Shown piece by piece: positions 16,301-24,133 of a stretch of 64,000 bases of DNA. The stretch covers positions 33,993-97,992 of the forward strand of contig DATKMK010000094.1 in the NCBI GenBank assembly GCA_035541895.1, given 5' to 3'. Origin of the DNA: DATKMK01 sp035541895 (lineage in GTDB: Bacteria > Desulfobacterota > Binatia > HRBIN30 > JACQVA1). Every line of letters begins with the position of its first letter. Within the stretch, counting starts at the first letter, position 1. The notes beneath the pieces are model-generated. The model was not told the origin of the DNA. It saw only the letters and a program-made list of their open reading frames with translations, and did no database searches. Position numbers and translations under genes: made by a program.

Positions 16301-18833
16301 AGTGAACGGCAATCTGGGTGACTTCTCCACGTTTGCGGGCGCCGCGGTAAACGATCAGATCGCGCTGGTGCCAAGCACTACCGCTCACGCCGATCAGCCG
16401 CAGACCGGGGTCGGCCGCGTGTTGGTGGTGAACATCGCCGATCCCAACCATCTTGTGCAATTGGGCGAGCTGCAAATACCCGGGACGGTGCTGCTCACTG
16501 GCCTCGCCGTCGATGGCAACCACGCGCTCGTCGTCGGCAGCACCGGTGGTTGGACGAATCCGCAGCCCAACAACCTCGAACCCGGACCGATCACGGGAAC
16601 CATGACGCTGGCGGTGCTCGACGTCAGCGATGTGCAGCATCCGGTGCTCGTCACCACGCTCAGCAATCCAACCATCCGCAACGGCTTCGGCCCGGTCGCT
16701 CTCGGCAACGCGCGGTTCGCCGTTGCGGTCTCCGCGGTCGGCGGGCCGCCGGACGCCGGCGATCCGCGCATTCTGCTGGTCGATCTGAGCGATCCACAGC
16801 ATCCGCTGTTGGCGACGAAGTCGACGCCGGCGCAGGTTCACGGATTCGTGCCCAGCGGCAACCTGCTCTACACCAGCGTCGACAGCGCCGGACTCGCGGT
16901 CTACCGCATCAACGACTTCGGGCCGACCAGCGCGACCGCGCACGTGATGATCCCGAAAGGCACCGGCGTCAGCGTCGTGCCGGGCTCGTTCAGCGATGGA
17001 TCGGCGCAACTGATGTCGGGCACATCGAACGACACGGTCGTGTGGACGACGACGCTACCGCCGCAACCGGGCGAATCGACGTTGACCTGGCAGACGCACG
17101 TCGTCGGCCTGCAGCCGAACGAAGTGCGCGACGTGACGCTCGGCGCGACGATCGACTTCACCCAGAGTGGGGCGCAGGGTCAACTGACGTTGCCGGGCCT
17201 CTCGGTGGCCGCCGACCCGGTGCTGGCGGTGTCGCCGGCGATGCAAACCGCGCAACCCGGCGCCGTCGCGATGTACTCGTTGACGGTCAACAATTCCGGT
17301 GCGACGCCGTTGACGTTCAACTTGTCGATCCAAGGCGTGCCGGCGACATGGTCGAACCTGCCGCCGTCCGTCGACGTTCCCGCGCGCGGCAGCGCGCACC
17401 TCGACGTCGCGCTGCGTGGTGAGGCGTTCGCCATCGCCGGCGACTACGACTTCACGATTACGGCGCAAGCCGGCGGGGCGTACGGCTCGGCGCCCGGCAT
17501 GCTCACGCTCGCAGGCGAGCCGGTGACCCCCGATGCGCACGCGGTGGTCGTCAGCCTCAGTCCGGACGCCGCGACCGCCGGGCAAGGGACGACCACCGAA
17601 TACACGCTGCGCGTCACCAACACCGGCAGCACCACCGAGTCGTTCACCCTCTCGGCCACGTTGCCGAACGGCATCGGCGGGACCTTGGCGCAGCAGATCA
17701 TCGAGGTGCCGCCCGGCTTGAGTAACTTCCGCGACGTTCCGTTTGCGGTGACGCCGCAAGGCGGCACCGCACCGGGCGACTATCCGTTTATGATCTCGGT
17801 CGTCTCCACTACGACACCGTCGGCCAACACGACGGCGAGCGGTGTGGTGCACGTCGCCGGCAACGGCGTCCACGTTGCGATCAATCCGTCGAGCGGCTCG
17901 CCGGGCACCGCATTCCACTTGATGGTGATCAACACCGGCAATGCCACCGACAGCTTCGATCTCACTTTGGCCGGACCGGCAGGCATCGTCGGTTCGCTTG
18001 CGATGGCGACTCTGACGTTGGCGGCGCACGCTTCGCAGTCGATTGCCATCACGCTCGGCAACCTCGACTTCGCGGTGCCGGGTGGCGTCGAGTTGATCGG
18101 CAGTGCGACCTCGCGGGGCAACACCGCCGTGCGAGCGAGTGCGGCGGCCACCGTCACGCTGCCGGCCCGCCGTGCGATGACCGCGGCGTTCGATCCCTCG
18201 ACGCTCGACCGCAGCGGTCCGGGGGGTGCGACTTTCGTCCTGATGGTGAAGAACACCGGCAACATCGAGGACGGCTATGCTGCCGCGATCACCAGCACGA
18301 CGGACGGGCTGAGTGCGAGTCTGCACAACACCGACGGTCAGCTCGCGCAGTCGGTGCCGTTGTTCCGACTGCCGGGACTCGCCAGCGGCGCGCTGATCGT
18401 CGACGCGAGCCTGGCTCAACTCGGAGAGGGCAGCGTAACGGTGACCGTCACCTCGCTCAGCGATCAATCGATCACGGCCGCCGCCACGGCCGTGCTGCGC
18501 GCGCTCGACCAAACGGTCACACCCACGCCGTCGGTCACGCCGACCCCAAGCCGCACCAACCTGACGAGCCCGACCGCGACCCCGTGCCCAACTCCGACGC
18601 CGACGCCTTCGGCTACCATCGGGCTGCCGGCGTGCGTCGGCGACTGCGACGGCAATCACCGTGTGACGGTCGACGAGCTGGTCACCGGCGTCAACATTGC
18701 GTTGGCGCTCCAACCGGTCGACGTCTGTCGCGCGTTCGACGCCGACCGCAACCAGCGCGTCACCGTCGACGAACTAGTCACCGGCGTGAACAACGCGTTG
18801 ATCGGCTGTCCCGCAGTCGCCGCGTTGCAGTGA
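10311..18833 (+). CDS. Giant exported multidomain protein with LVIVD propeller and dockerin-like C-terminus
   Basis: From ATG 10311 this is 2,840 residues. In order: a basic hydrophobic export leader (1-47); a DUF11-like beta domain (about 60-140); a transglutaminase-like fold (about 200-325) with GNSLDRATLLIALLRVSGIP and DHFWVQV; one membrane-type helix (about 777-802, LIVVAFIGALALTVLLPIG); NEW3/CARDB-like beta-sandwich repeats (about 1160-1360 and 2300-2730); a helical stretch (1480-1584); an LVIVD-type beta-propeller (about 1843-2204, with repeats such as VVDLGDPSAP and VVNIADPNHL); a Thr/Pro linker; and a C-terminal pair of EF-hand-like units (2774-2834, VTVDELVTGVN twice). The transglutaminase segment has Ser/Asp where the active Cys is expected, so it is probably structural. 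The dockerin-like tail suggests calcium-dependent cell-surface attachment. An upstream TTG start at 10254 is less likely. Confidence 0.85.
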   Translation: MRNWARRTWFGRICRLLIGLLLFQHIQPTLVALRLRLTFGAHAANAQGIAALAPLIAVGKRVDPLTFAQVQDGQVTITYTVFNLQTTPAQNILLDTQLASGMTFVAGSPQPDQGGQLLQWSLGDLAALGSVTVQVTIQLPANFQPPLNTLVALDGGAHVFASIDGVAGRAQAGVASLRTDTVPADSLVSTPDADLSDPFIQAQAAQLGNDQTRIVNFMINEIGYESYTGSLRGARGTLWSKSGNSLDRATLLIALLRVSGIPCRYARGTLDDPTAKQLIGSMFPPQYQVVGFVPPGTAIADPANDPKLLGETRDHFWVQVTGFGFSFGDVDTAIKGHPSLTTATQTFNEIPDELRHKVTVQVNAEITTPLTGLFGLNSQATATVLEQTFNVAALVGKPLSVGHFVDQQSFGALTFGSVTNTYSPYLRIGDAAAGFDHDVIIRGNDYQETLTNFPFGSQILTGIFLNATLTGPDGPPESFTYPIVDRIGPNVRQNGGNSNLAVSATDPPAVTDLQAATLEVLPALQGPSAGPTVAQDLTSQAELLGSIPQDQAHAGEIGGVLRNAFVTMTRALGFSFLGASDIETAALANTSLVRVYDDRPRLVLAASNAPLQAVQQSPNLVMRLQRLRDRPRALAFPGQRTDAAQVFAGVRGVAESAIEREKTGALSGELSDRSIGEVVNATSVFEAAAANGIPLVPVTAANLSVLDGLSISADAKAEITASVNAGKNALVVSRSTMLKDTDTSGWYTVAPSSGEVTGFTDPRETTTQSGQAADNEYLIVVAFIGALALTVLLPIGRQVATFIATCQACNTLTQTAAIDYERRRIGQAQAPPKPPVPTECSGLPAFCYNKAFTDLGSGGATASSLGTSLRGFATVDTADAETSLLTDDHFLNALGSLLQTPLSTDAMFARLAQPVDNANGLAPTIQTAATLQAGAVQGEIISPALQVVGQIHITWSASATNAFMATQLTAPSATVRDVNNAVVGSGDATFQGDSPTTLLVSGSNLAFDVNGNGSVTSHVGARITGFGTTAAAEWRNYTATVSSSPTITIATDALKVGGTALAAGTYTISANAVTLRGSGPSTAPNFSQAITIDVTDGSVYNLTADDPTYAGGALTVGGHMLATPNGVALLGFTGRVTHTYLTRNTGEPVDVDGTAQQVLRVAMNPPNGTIDQNTPGTFTVTVDSTLADTYDVGIDAPPGWLVSGGANGTFTITPKGGTYFGYYVLPFAVNARSNSALFAAGVFGLSTPGTNPGVSVRLIPDSDVTVPFADVEVPSAFTAQIRNLGPNLDTFNLDLSSPPVGFTITSSATQVTVPPGATAEVGVYLVPVGQVPAPGTVASLGVTATSRSNASITGSANAQFVTPQIHGVTIEANPPAVTTIPGVAVSTAVTVTSVGNVAESVTLAAASPSGLQSAIDGTPIPLATGQSATRTLTLTPAMNTALNTSETATISASMASGSTIATTVDLSVVAPGAQAAGGAAAAADQLGRMALGDNLRELGTSITNLSQDHGSAAKKSQVLANVDRLIGMLDDPLLQSFISRLQGARAAIASASPDTLLAALNGLADVLTDLQALLRALVAHDFDLLLTPSTATALPHTPTQFTLFLRNIGTDPTTYSIALNGVPAGVTTALSRSAVTLTRGESADGAKAVTVTLTQPADQLLAFGFEVQVAVQGTPAINRSARGGFTARHETVEVAGVDATPPFADPGHAVSVSARVLTAVNHERMGLASFVLKNAADATVFTSTAKPVPLTLASTLANVDLGALDTTGLPLGSYRIVAGVAEHDGTPIPGATGSGSLLIGQPVTATMSLDPTTLPSGDGTVTTRLDIKSQTNFGNADAELIGLVDTLGKAYGIALDGTTAYVCGSDNVSVVDLGDPSAPKITTTFDTATTQTQVSRCSVFGNRLLTLRQSYPDVTLHAALYDLSNPMQPTSVTSATIAGYYFLDNAFIRGNHTFLSTNGFSLFLFSNIISNQFGQFLSVDVSGATPPSVGDVLFKNQVNGNLGDFSTFAGAAVNDQIALVPSTTAHADQPQTGVGRVLVVNIADPNHLVQLGELQIPGTVLLTGLAVDGNHALVVGSTGGWTNPQPNNLEPGPITGTMTLAVLDVSDVQHPVLVTTLSNPTIRNGFGPVALGNARFAVAVSAVGGPPDAGDPRILLVDLSDPQHPLLATKSTPAQVHGFVPSGNLLYTSVDSAGLAVYRINDFGPTSATAHVMIPKGTGVSVVPGSFSDGSAQLMSGTSNDTVVWTTTLPPQPGESTLTWQTHVVGLQPNEVRDVTLGATIDFTQSGAQGQLTLPGLSVAADPVLAVSPAMQTAQPGAVAMYSLTVNNSGATPLTFNLSIQGVPATWSNLPPSVDVPARGSAHLDVALRGEAFAIAGDYDFTITAQAGGAYGSAPGMLTLAGEPVTPDAHAVVVSLSPDAATAGQGTTTEYTLRVTNTGSTTESFTLSATLPNGIGGTLAQQIIEVPPGLSNFRDVPFAVTPQGGTAPGDYPFMISVVSTTTPSANTTASGVVHVAGNGVHVAINPSSGSPGTAFHLMVINTGNATDSFDLTLAGPAGIVGSLAMATLTLAAHASQSIAITLGNLDFAVPGGVELIGSATSRGNTAVRASAAATVTLPARRAMTAAFDPSTLDRSGPGGATFVLMVKNTGNIEDGYAAAITSTTDGLSASLHNTDGQLAQSVPLFRLPGLASGALIVDASLAQLGEGSVTVTVTSLSDQSITAAATAVLRALDQTVTPTPSVTPTPSRTNLTSPTATPCPTPTPTPSATIGLPACVGDCDGNHRVTVDELVTGVNIALALQPVDVCRAFDADRNQRVTVDELVTGVNNALIGCPAVAALQ

Positions 18834-18848
18834 ACGTCCTTCCGGCCG

Positions 18849-19733
18849 CTACGTTCGGTTGACGATCAAGTCGTACAGCGCTTGCGCCGCGGGCGACAGG
18901 TGCGCGGTCTTGCGTAACATCAGCACCAAGCTGCGCGACGCGACCGGGTTGGTCAGCGCCACGATCTTGATGCGCGGGTACGCGCCTTTCTGGATCGCCA
19001 GGCTCGGCACCACCGCGGCGGCGACGCCTTCGGCGACGAGCCCGACGGCCGTCGAGCTGCGTTGCACTTCGTAGTGCGACTGCAATCGCACGTGTCCGGT
19101 TCCCAAGGCGGTATCGAGGAGCGGCCGATTGCCGCTCACCTCGCCGGCGAAGATCAGCGGATGGCCGGCGAGCCGCTTCCACGGCAGGCTCGTGCGCGTG
19201 GCGAGCGGATGGTCGTCGCGGCAGATCAAGACGAAGCGGTCCCGCAACAACGGCTGGCTCGTCAGCTCCGGATGGTGCGGGCCGCCGATGTTGATCCCGA
19301 ACTCGGCTTCGCGGCGCAGCACGGCGTCGGCGACGCCGGCGGACGCGTGATCGAGGATCTTGATGCGGTTGTGCGGATAACGCGCGGCGTATTCCTGAAT
19401 GATGCGCGGCAGGTACTGCACGCCGACCGTCGGCACGCAGGCAATCGCAACGTCGCCGCGTTGCGCTTGGCCGGTGGCGTGGATCTCGGTCATCGCGGTG
19501 GCGAGATCGCCGAGCAGCCGCCGCGTCTGCGGCAAGAAGTCGTGTCCGATGCGCGTCAGTGCCACCGAACGCGTCGTGCGCTCGACGAGCTTGACCCCGA
19601 GCAGCGACTCGAGGTTCTGCAGCCGGCGGGTGAGGGCGGTTTGGGTGATGTGCAACGTGTCGGCCGCTTTCTGAAAGCCGCCCTGCTCCGCGATGGCGAC
19701 GAAGGCCTCCAATCCGAGCGTGTCGATTCTCAT
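18849..19733 (-). CDS. LysR-family transcriptional regulator
   Basis: A 294-residue LysR regulator. It has an N-terminal winged helix-turn-helix (FVAIAEQGGFQKAADTLHIT, then QTALTRRLQNLESLLGVKLV) and a C-terminal periplasmic-binding-like effector domain (about 90-290) with the typical GLVAEGVAAAVVPSLA strand. The gene is divergent from the aconitase gene with 87 bp between start codons. Classical LysR logic predicts that it controls that gene in response to a small metabolite. Paired ATGCAT sites lie in the gap. The effector cannot be read from the sequence. Confidence 0.95.
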   Translation of the reverse strand: MRIDTLGLEAFVAIAEQGGFQKAADTLHITQTALTRRLQNLESLLGVKLVERTTRSVALTRIGHDFLPQTRRLLGDLATAMTEIHATGQAQRGDVAIACVPTVGVQYLPRIIQEYAARYPHNRIKILDHASAGVADAVLRREAEFGINIGGPHHPELTSQPLLRDRFVLICRDDHPLATRTSLPWKRLAGHPLIFAGEVSGNRPLLDTALGTGHVRLQSHYEVQRSSTAVGLVAEGVAAAVVPSLAIQKGAYPRIKIVALTNPVASRSLVLMLRKTAHLSPAAQALYDLIVNRT

Positions 19734-19738
19734 GATCG

Positions 19739-19767
19739 AAATGCATGAATCATAGAACTAAATGCAT
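19739..19767. promoter_or_regulatory. Probable LysR operator: two AAATGCAT sites 21 bp apart
   Basis: AAATGCAT occurs at 19739-19746 and again at 19760-19767, exactly two helical turns apart. It lies in the 87-bp gap between the divergent LysR and aconitase genes. Each ATGCAT core is itself palindromic. Spacing and position fit recognition and activation half-sites of a LysR tetramer. Confidence 0.5.
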
Positions 19768-19820
19768 TTTACTTGAGACTGAATCGTGCGCAAGATCTCC
19801 CGCAGTCGAAGGGAGACCGC

Positions 19821-22100
19821 ATGATCACCATCGAATCGACGCCCGCCATGGCCGCGCAGGTCTACGCAACCCTCGCGCACAATCTCGACATCGTGCGCCG
19901 GCGCGTGGCGCGGCCGCTCACGTTGTCGGAAAAGCTGTTGTTCGGACATCTCGACGACCCGGACCACCAGGACCTGGAACCCGGCACGAGCTATCTGCAG
20001 CTGCGGCCCGACCGCGTCGTGTTTCAGGACGTGCTCGGACAAACCGCGATGCTGCAGTTCATGCAGACGCGGCGCGAGCGGGTCGCGGTACCGACCACGA
20101 TTCATTGCGATCACCTCATTCAAGCGCGCACCGACGGCGCGTCGGATCTGCGCGCGTCGATCGAAGAAAATCAGGAGGTCTACGACTTCCTGCGCTCGGC
20201 CGCCGCCAAGTATGGCGCGGGGTTCTGGCAGCCCGGCGCCGGCATCATCCATCAGGTCGTGCTGGAGCACTACGCGTTTCCCGGCGCGCTCATCATCGGC
20301 ACCGACTCGCACACGCCCAACAGCGGCGGCCTCGGCGCCTGCGCGGTCGGTGTCGGCGGTGCCGACGCGGTCGAAGTCATCGCCGGCCTGCCGTGGGAAG
20401 TCTTGTACCCGAGTCGCATCGCCGTCGTCCTCACCGGCACACTCAGCGGCTGGACCGCACCGAAGGACATCATTCTGTGGGTCGCCGGGCAACTGACGGT
20501 GTCGGGCGCCACCAACGCCATCGTCGATTACATCGGCCCCGGCGCCCGGACGATCAGTGCCACCGGCAAGGCCACCATCACCAACATGGGCGCCGAGATC
20601 GGGGCCACCACCTCGATCTTTCCCGCCGACGAGCGAATGTGCGCCTACCTGCGCGCGACTCGTCGCGCCGACTTGGTTCCGCTGGTCGAGCGCAATCAAG
20701 CGCTGCTCGAACCCGACCCGGAAGTCGAGATTGATCCCGCCCGTTACTACGACCGCGTACTCGAACTCGACTTGTCGCGGCTCGAACCGCACGTCGTCGG
20801 GCCGCACTCGCCCGACCGGGCGCGACCGATCGCGCACCTCGCCGCCGAGGTGCGCGACACGAGCAATTCGTTCTGCGACCGCATCTCCGCCGCGCTGATC
20901 GGGAGCTGCACCAACTCGTCGTACGAAGACATGAGCCGCGCCGCCGACGTCGCCGCGCAAGCGCGTGCGCACGGCGTACAGGCGTCCGCGTCGCTCCTGG
21001 TCACGCCGGGTTCGGAACAAATCCGCGCCACGATCGCCCGTGACGGTCAGTTGCGCACGCTCGCAGATATCGGCGGCGTCGTGCTGGCCAATGCGTGCGG
21101 TCCGTGCATCGGACAATGGCAACGCGTGACGGCCGGCGCGCCGAACACCATCGTCACCTCGTACAATCGCAACTTCCCCCGTCGCAACGACGACCAGGCA
21201 ACGACCATGAACTTCATCGCCAGTCCTGAGATCGTCACCGCGCTCGCGTTGGCTGGACGGCTGTCGTTCAATCCACTCACCGACTCGTTGGTCGGGGCCG
21301 ACGGCACATCGTTCCGCCTCGATCCGCCCAAGTCTGCGCCCGAGGTGCCCACGGACGGCTTCGATCCTGGACAGCTCGCTTACAGCGCACCGCCGGCCGA
21401 TGGGCGGGAGGTCAGGCTGCTCGTGAAACCCGATAGCGAACGGCTGCAGCTCATGCAGCCGTGGCCGGCGTGGGACGGGCGCGACTTCGTCGACATGCCG
21501 GTGCTGATCAAAGCGAAAGGCAAGACCACCACCGACCACATCTCGCCCGCCGGTCCGTGGCTGCGCTATCGCGGCCACCTCGACAAGTTCAGCGACAACC
21601 TGCTGATGGGTGCGACCAACGCGTTCACCGGCGAAGCCGGCAAGGGGAAGAACGTGATGAGCGGAGCATCCGACCAGGCGATCTCGAGGATCGCCCGCGA
21701 CTACCGCGCGCAGGGAGTCAAATGGGTGATCATCGGCGACCGCAACTACGGCGAAGGCAGCAGTCGCGAGCACGCGGCCTTGTCGCCGCGGCTGCTCGGC
21801 GGCGCCGCGGTGATCGCGCGCAGCTTCGCGCGCATTCACGAGTCCAATCTCAAGAAGCAGGGGCTGCTCGCGCTGACCTTCGGCGATCCCGACGACTACG
21901 ATCGCATTCGCGAAGATGACCGCATCAGCCTCGTCAACCTCGCGCAGCTCGCTGCCGGGAAGCCGGTCGAGTGCCGCGTCGCGCACGCCGACGGCAGCGG
22001 CGAATCGTTGAAGCTCCGGCACTCATTCAGCGAGCGGCAACTCGAATGGTTCCGCGCCGGTTCGTTCTTGAATGTGCTGCACCCGGCTGATCGAGCATAG
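19821..22100 (+). CDS. Aconitate hydratase (mitochondrial-type)
   Basis: Aconitase, interconverting citrate and isocitrate through cis-aconitate with a [4Fe-4S] cluster. From ATG 19821 (GGGAGA ribosome binding site) it has 759 residues. Cluster ligands are visible in LIGSCTNSSYEDM and in NACGPCIGQW. Substrate motifs include TDSHTPNSGGLG, KGKTTTDHISPAGPW and YGEGSSREHAAL of the swivelling C-terminal domain. Length and motif order match the eukaryotic mitochondrial/AcnA-like clade rather than AcnB. A TTG-started extension at 19773 is unlikely. It stands next to a LysR gene and away from other citrate-cycle genes, so a specialised or regulated role is possible. Confidence 0.95.
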   Translation: MITIESTPAMAAQVYATLAHNLDIVRRRVARPLTLSEKLLFGHLDDPDHQDLEPGTSYLQLRPDRVVFQDVLGQTAMLQFMQTRRERVAVPTTIHCDHLIQARTDGASDLRASIEENQEVYDFLRSAAAKYGAGFWQPGAGIIHQVVLEHYAFPGALIIGTDSHTPNSGGLGACAVGVGGADAVEVIAGLPWEVLYPSRIAVVLTGTLSGWTAPKDIILWVAGQLTVSGATNAIVDYIGPGARTISATGKATITNMGAEIGATTSIFPADERMCAYLRATRRADLVPLVERNQALLEPDPEVEIDPARYYDRVLELDLSRLEPHVVGPHSPDRARPIAHLAAEVRDTSNSFCDRISAALIGSCTNSSYEDMSRAADVAAQARAHGVQASASLLVTPGSEQIRATIARDGQLRTLADIGGVVLANACGPCIGQWQRVTAGAPNTIVTSYNRNFPRRNDDQATTMNFIASPEIVTALALAGRLSFNPLTDSLVGADGTSFRLDPPKSAPEVPTDGFDPGQLAYSAPPADGREVRLLVKPDSERLQLMQPWPAWDGRDFVDMPVLIKAKGKTTTDHISPAGPWLRYRGHLDKFSDNLLMGATNAFTGEAGKGKNVMSGASDQAISRIARDYRAQGVKWVIIGDRNYGEGSSREHAALSPRLLGGAAVIARSFARIHESNLKKQGLLALTFGDPDDYDRIREDDRISLVNLAQLAAGKPVECRVAHADGSGESLKLRHSFSERQLEWFRAGSFLNVLHPADRA

Positions 22101-22103
22101 GCC

Positions 22104-23120
22104 TCATCGCTGTTGGGCCGTGGCCGCGTCGCCGATGCGAAACAGCCTTCGCGCGGAGTTCTCCCATTGCGTCATCGGCAGCTCGGCCTGAATCGCACGC
22201 GCCTGTTTGACGAACGCCATCTTGCCTTCACGATCGGCCGACCACTCCTTGGCGAAAGCGCCGGAGCGGATCTCATCGAGCGACTCCTGCATCTTCTGCT
22301 TGAGCAGCGGATCGAGGTCGAAGTAGCGCAGGCTGCGCGAGATGGTGCCGTACTGGCTGGTGTGCGAGTGCAACTCGTGTTGGCGTAACGCGCCCATCTC
22401 ACGCATTTTCAGAAAGCTGTAGGCCAGCTCGCCGGATAGATAGAGCTCCATCAGCACGGCTTCCGGCGGGTAGCCGGCTTCCACCAGCGTATCGATCGCA
22501 GTCATCATCACGCGACCGAACGCGGGGCCGAAGGCCTGCTCGCTGAACAAATCGAGCGCGGCCTCGTCCTTCAGACTGATTTCCAGACACCCGGCGCGTG
22601 TGGAGCCGAGGGCCTTGGCGAGCGCCAGCATCCGCGCTTTCGCTTTGCCCGACGCATCCTGATGGACGCCGACGAAGCTCGCGAAGCCTTCGCCGGACAG
22701 ATACGAGTCGCGCACGCCGGCGCCAATCATGCGCGGCGCGATCATCACTACGTCGACGAAGTCCGGCGGCACGATCAAGCCGAAGCCGACGTTGTAGCCG
22801 TGGGCGAAGTTGAGCAGATCGCCGCGATCGAGATGCGGCGCAACGTCGCGTTCGTAGACTTCGGGCATCACCTCGTCCGGAGTGAGCAGAAACAGGATGT
22901 CGGCGCGCGCGGCGGCATCGGCGATCGGCACCACTCCAAAGCCGTCGGCGACCGCCGTCTGCCGGTACGAGTCGTCGATGTTGCCGACGATCACGTTGAG
23001 ACCCGCGTCGCGCAGATTGCGTGCCTGCGCACTGCCCTGGTTGCCGTAACCGAGGATTGCGATCGTCGACCCCTTGATCGGATCGAGATCGGCATCTTCG
23101 TCGTGGTACACCGTCGCCAT
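22104..23120 (-). CDS. Divergent ketol-acid reductoisomerase-like protein
   Basis: The fold is that of ketol-acid reductoisomerase, the NADPH enzyme of branched-chain amino-acid synthesis. It has a GYGNQG nucleotide loop (residues 24-29), PDEVMPEVY, FAHGYN (106-110), the metal-binding pair in DLFSEQ (D190, E194) and a further Glu at 225. Several invariant positions differ. The canonical APKGPGHxVR reads APRMIGAGVR (128-137), losing Lys and His, and the LCGG after the metal site is changed. The gene stands alone, with no ilvB, ilvN or leuA nearby, and converges with aconitase (3-bp gap). I infer a paralogue with another substrate rather than housekeeping IlvC, so I assign no symbol. Confidence 0.8.
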   Translation of the reverse strand: MATVYHDEDADLDPIKGSTIAILGYGNQGSAQARNLRDAGLNVIVGNIDDSYRQTAVADGFGVVPIADAAARADILFLLTPDEVMPEVYERDVAPHLDRGDLLNFAHGYNVGFGLIVPPDFVDVVMIAPRMIGAGVRDSYLSGEGFASFVGVHQDASGKAKARMLALAKALGSTRAGCLEISLKDEAALDLFSEQAFGPAFGRVMMTAIDTLVEAGYPPEAVLMELYLSGELAYSFLKMREMGALRQHELHSHTSQYGTISRSLRYFDLDPLLKQKMQESLDEIRSGAFAKEWSADREGKMAFVKQARAIQAELPMTQWENSARRLFRIGDAATAQQR

Positions 23121-23244
23121 GGTCTACTCCCTTCCGTCCGATTGAGTTGCGCGCTGGTCCTTGACGCTGAACCCCACGACGCTCTAGCTTGATGGGTCGA
23201 CCAACATCAAACGGTTGAAGGGTGGCAGGCACAACGGAGGACCC

Positions 23245-24057
23245 ATGAGCAGGCTGACCTCATATCAAGGCCTCACGGCGCTGATCACCGGCGCCTCCAG
23301 CGGCATCGGCCGCGGCCTGGCGCTACGGTTTGCGAAAGCCGGCGCGCGTGTGGTGCTGGTGGCTCGTCGCGTCGACTTGCTGGACACGCTGGCTGCGGAG
23401 ATTCAAGCGCAGGGCGGCCAGGCATTCGTGTTGCCGTGCGACGTCGCCGATCGCGAGCAAGTATTCGCCGCCGCGCGCCAGGCGGTCGATCATTTCGGCG
23501 CGATCGACGTGCTGGTGAACAACGCCGGCTATGGCCATCACCGGCGGTTCCTCGATTGGGACCTCGACGATCAGGAGCGCATGATGCGCGTCAACTACTT
23601 CGGCACGCTGTATTGGACCAAGGCGCTGTTGCCACAGATGGTCGAGCGTCGCCGCGGCTGGCTGGTGTTCGTGGCGTCGGTCGGCGGCAAGCTCGGCGTA
23701 CCGGAAGAGACCGCGTACGCGGCGTCGAAGTTCGCAATGGTCGGCCTCGCCGAGGCGTTGTCCCTGGAGGTCGAAGACGCCGGCGTGCACACGCTGACCG
23801 TCTGTCCGGGAACGATTCACACGGAGTTTTTCGACGAAGAAGCGCTGCGGCGCATGCCGCCAGTGGCGCGGCGGATGATGGTGGAGGTCGAGCCGCTGAT
23901 CGACGCGATCATGCACGCGCTCGCAACCGGCAAACATGAGATCACCTTTCCCCGCTTCATCGGCGCGGGCTACATCGTGCGCGCGCTGGCGCCCGGCATC
24001 ATGCGCCGCAACACCAAGCGGCAGACGCTCGAAGCGCTGGCCAAGCAGCAGTCGTAG
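23245..24057 (+). CDS. Short-chain dehydrogenase/reductase
   Basis: Classical SDR of 270 residues, from ATG 23245 behind CGGAGGACCC. It has the cofactor loop TGASSGIG, the NNAG motif (VNNAGYG) and the catalytic Ser (ASVGG) with YAASK. The aspartate-rich strand and VARR suggest NADP(H) use. The C-terminus carries extra basic and hydrophobic residues (FIGAGYIVRALAPGIMRRNT), as in membrane-associated SDRs of the DHRS7B/YqjQ type that act on lipid or steroid ketones. The substrate is unknown. It converges with the molybdoenzyme operon end. Confidence 0.9.
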   Translation: MSRLTSYQGLTALITGASSGIGRGLALRFAKAGARVVLVARRVDLLDTLAAEIQAQGGQAFVLPCDVADREQVFAAARQAVDHFGAIDVLVNNAGYGHHRRFLDWDLDDQERMMRVNYFGTLYWTKALLPQMVERRRGWLVFVASVGGKLGVPEETAYAASKFAMVGLAEALSLEVEDAGVHTLTVCPGTIHTEFFDEEALRRMPPVARRMMVEVEPLIDAIMHALATGKHEITFPRFIGAGYIVRALAPGIMRRNTKRQTLEALAKQQS

Positions 24058-24133
24058 CACCCCGTACATACACCGGGGTTGCTCCGTTCGATCCCGGTGG
24101 CCCATTGCTTGACTGCAAAGGCGCGGACCGCTC

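Noticed and set aside
14199..17009. 936-codon minus-strand frame, and a second of 552 codons at 17055-18713, inside the giant protein gene
   Set aside because: GC-rich antisense shadows; Arg/Asp/Glu-biased, no domain, and the plus strand has clear repeats and a propeller.
19758..22022. 754-codon minus-strand frame opposite aconitase
   Set aside because: Antisense shadow of an unmistakable aconitase.
22104..23120. Calling this gene ilvC
   Set aside because: The substrate loop is changed and no branched-chain genes are adjacent; a specific name would overstate the evidence.
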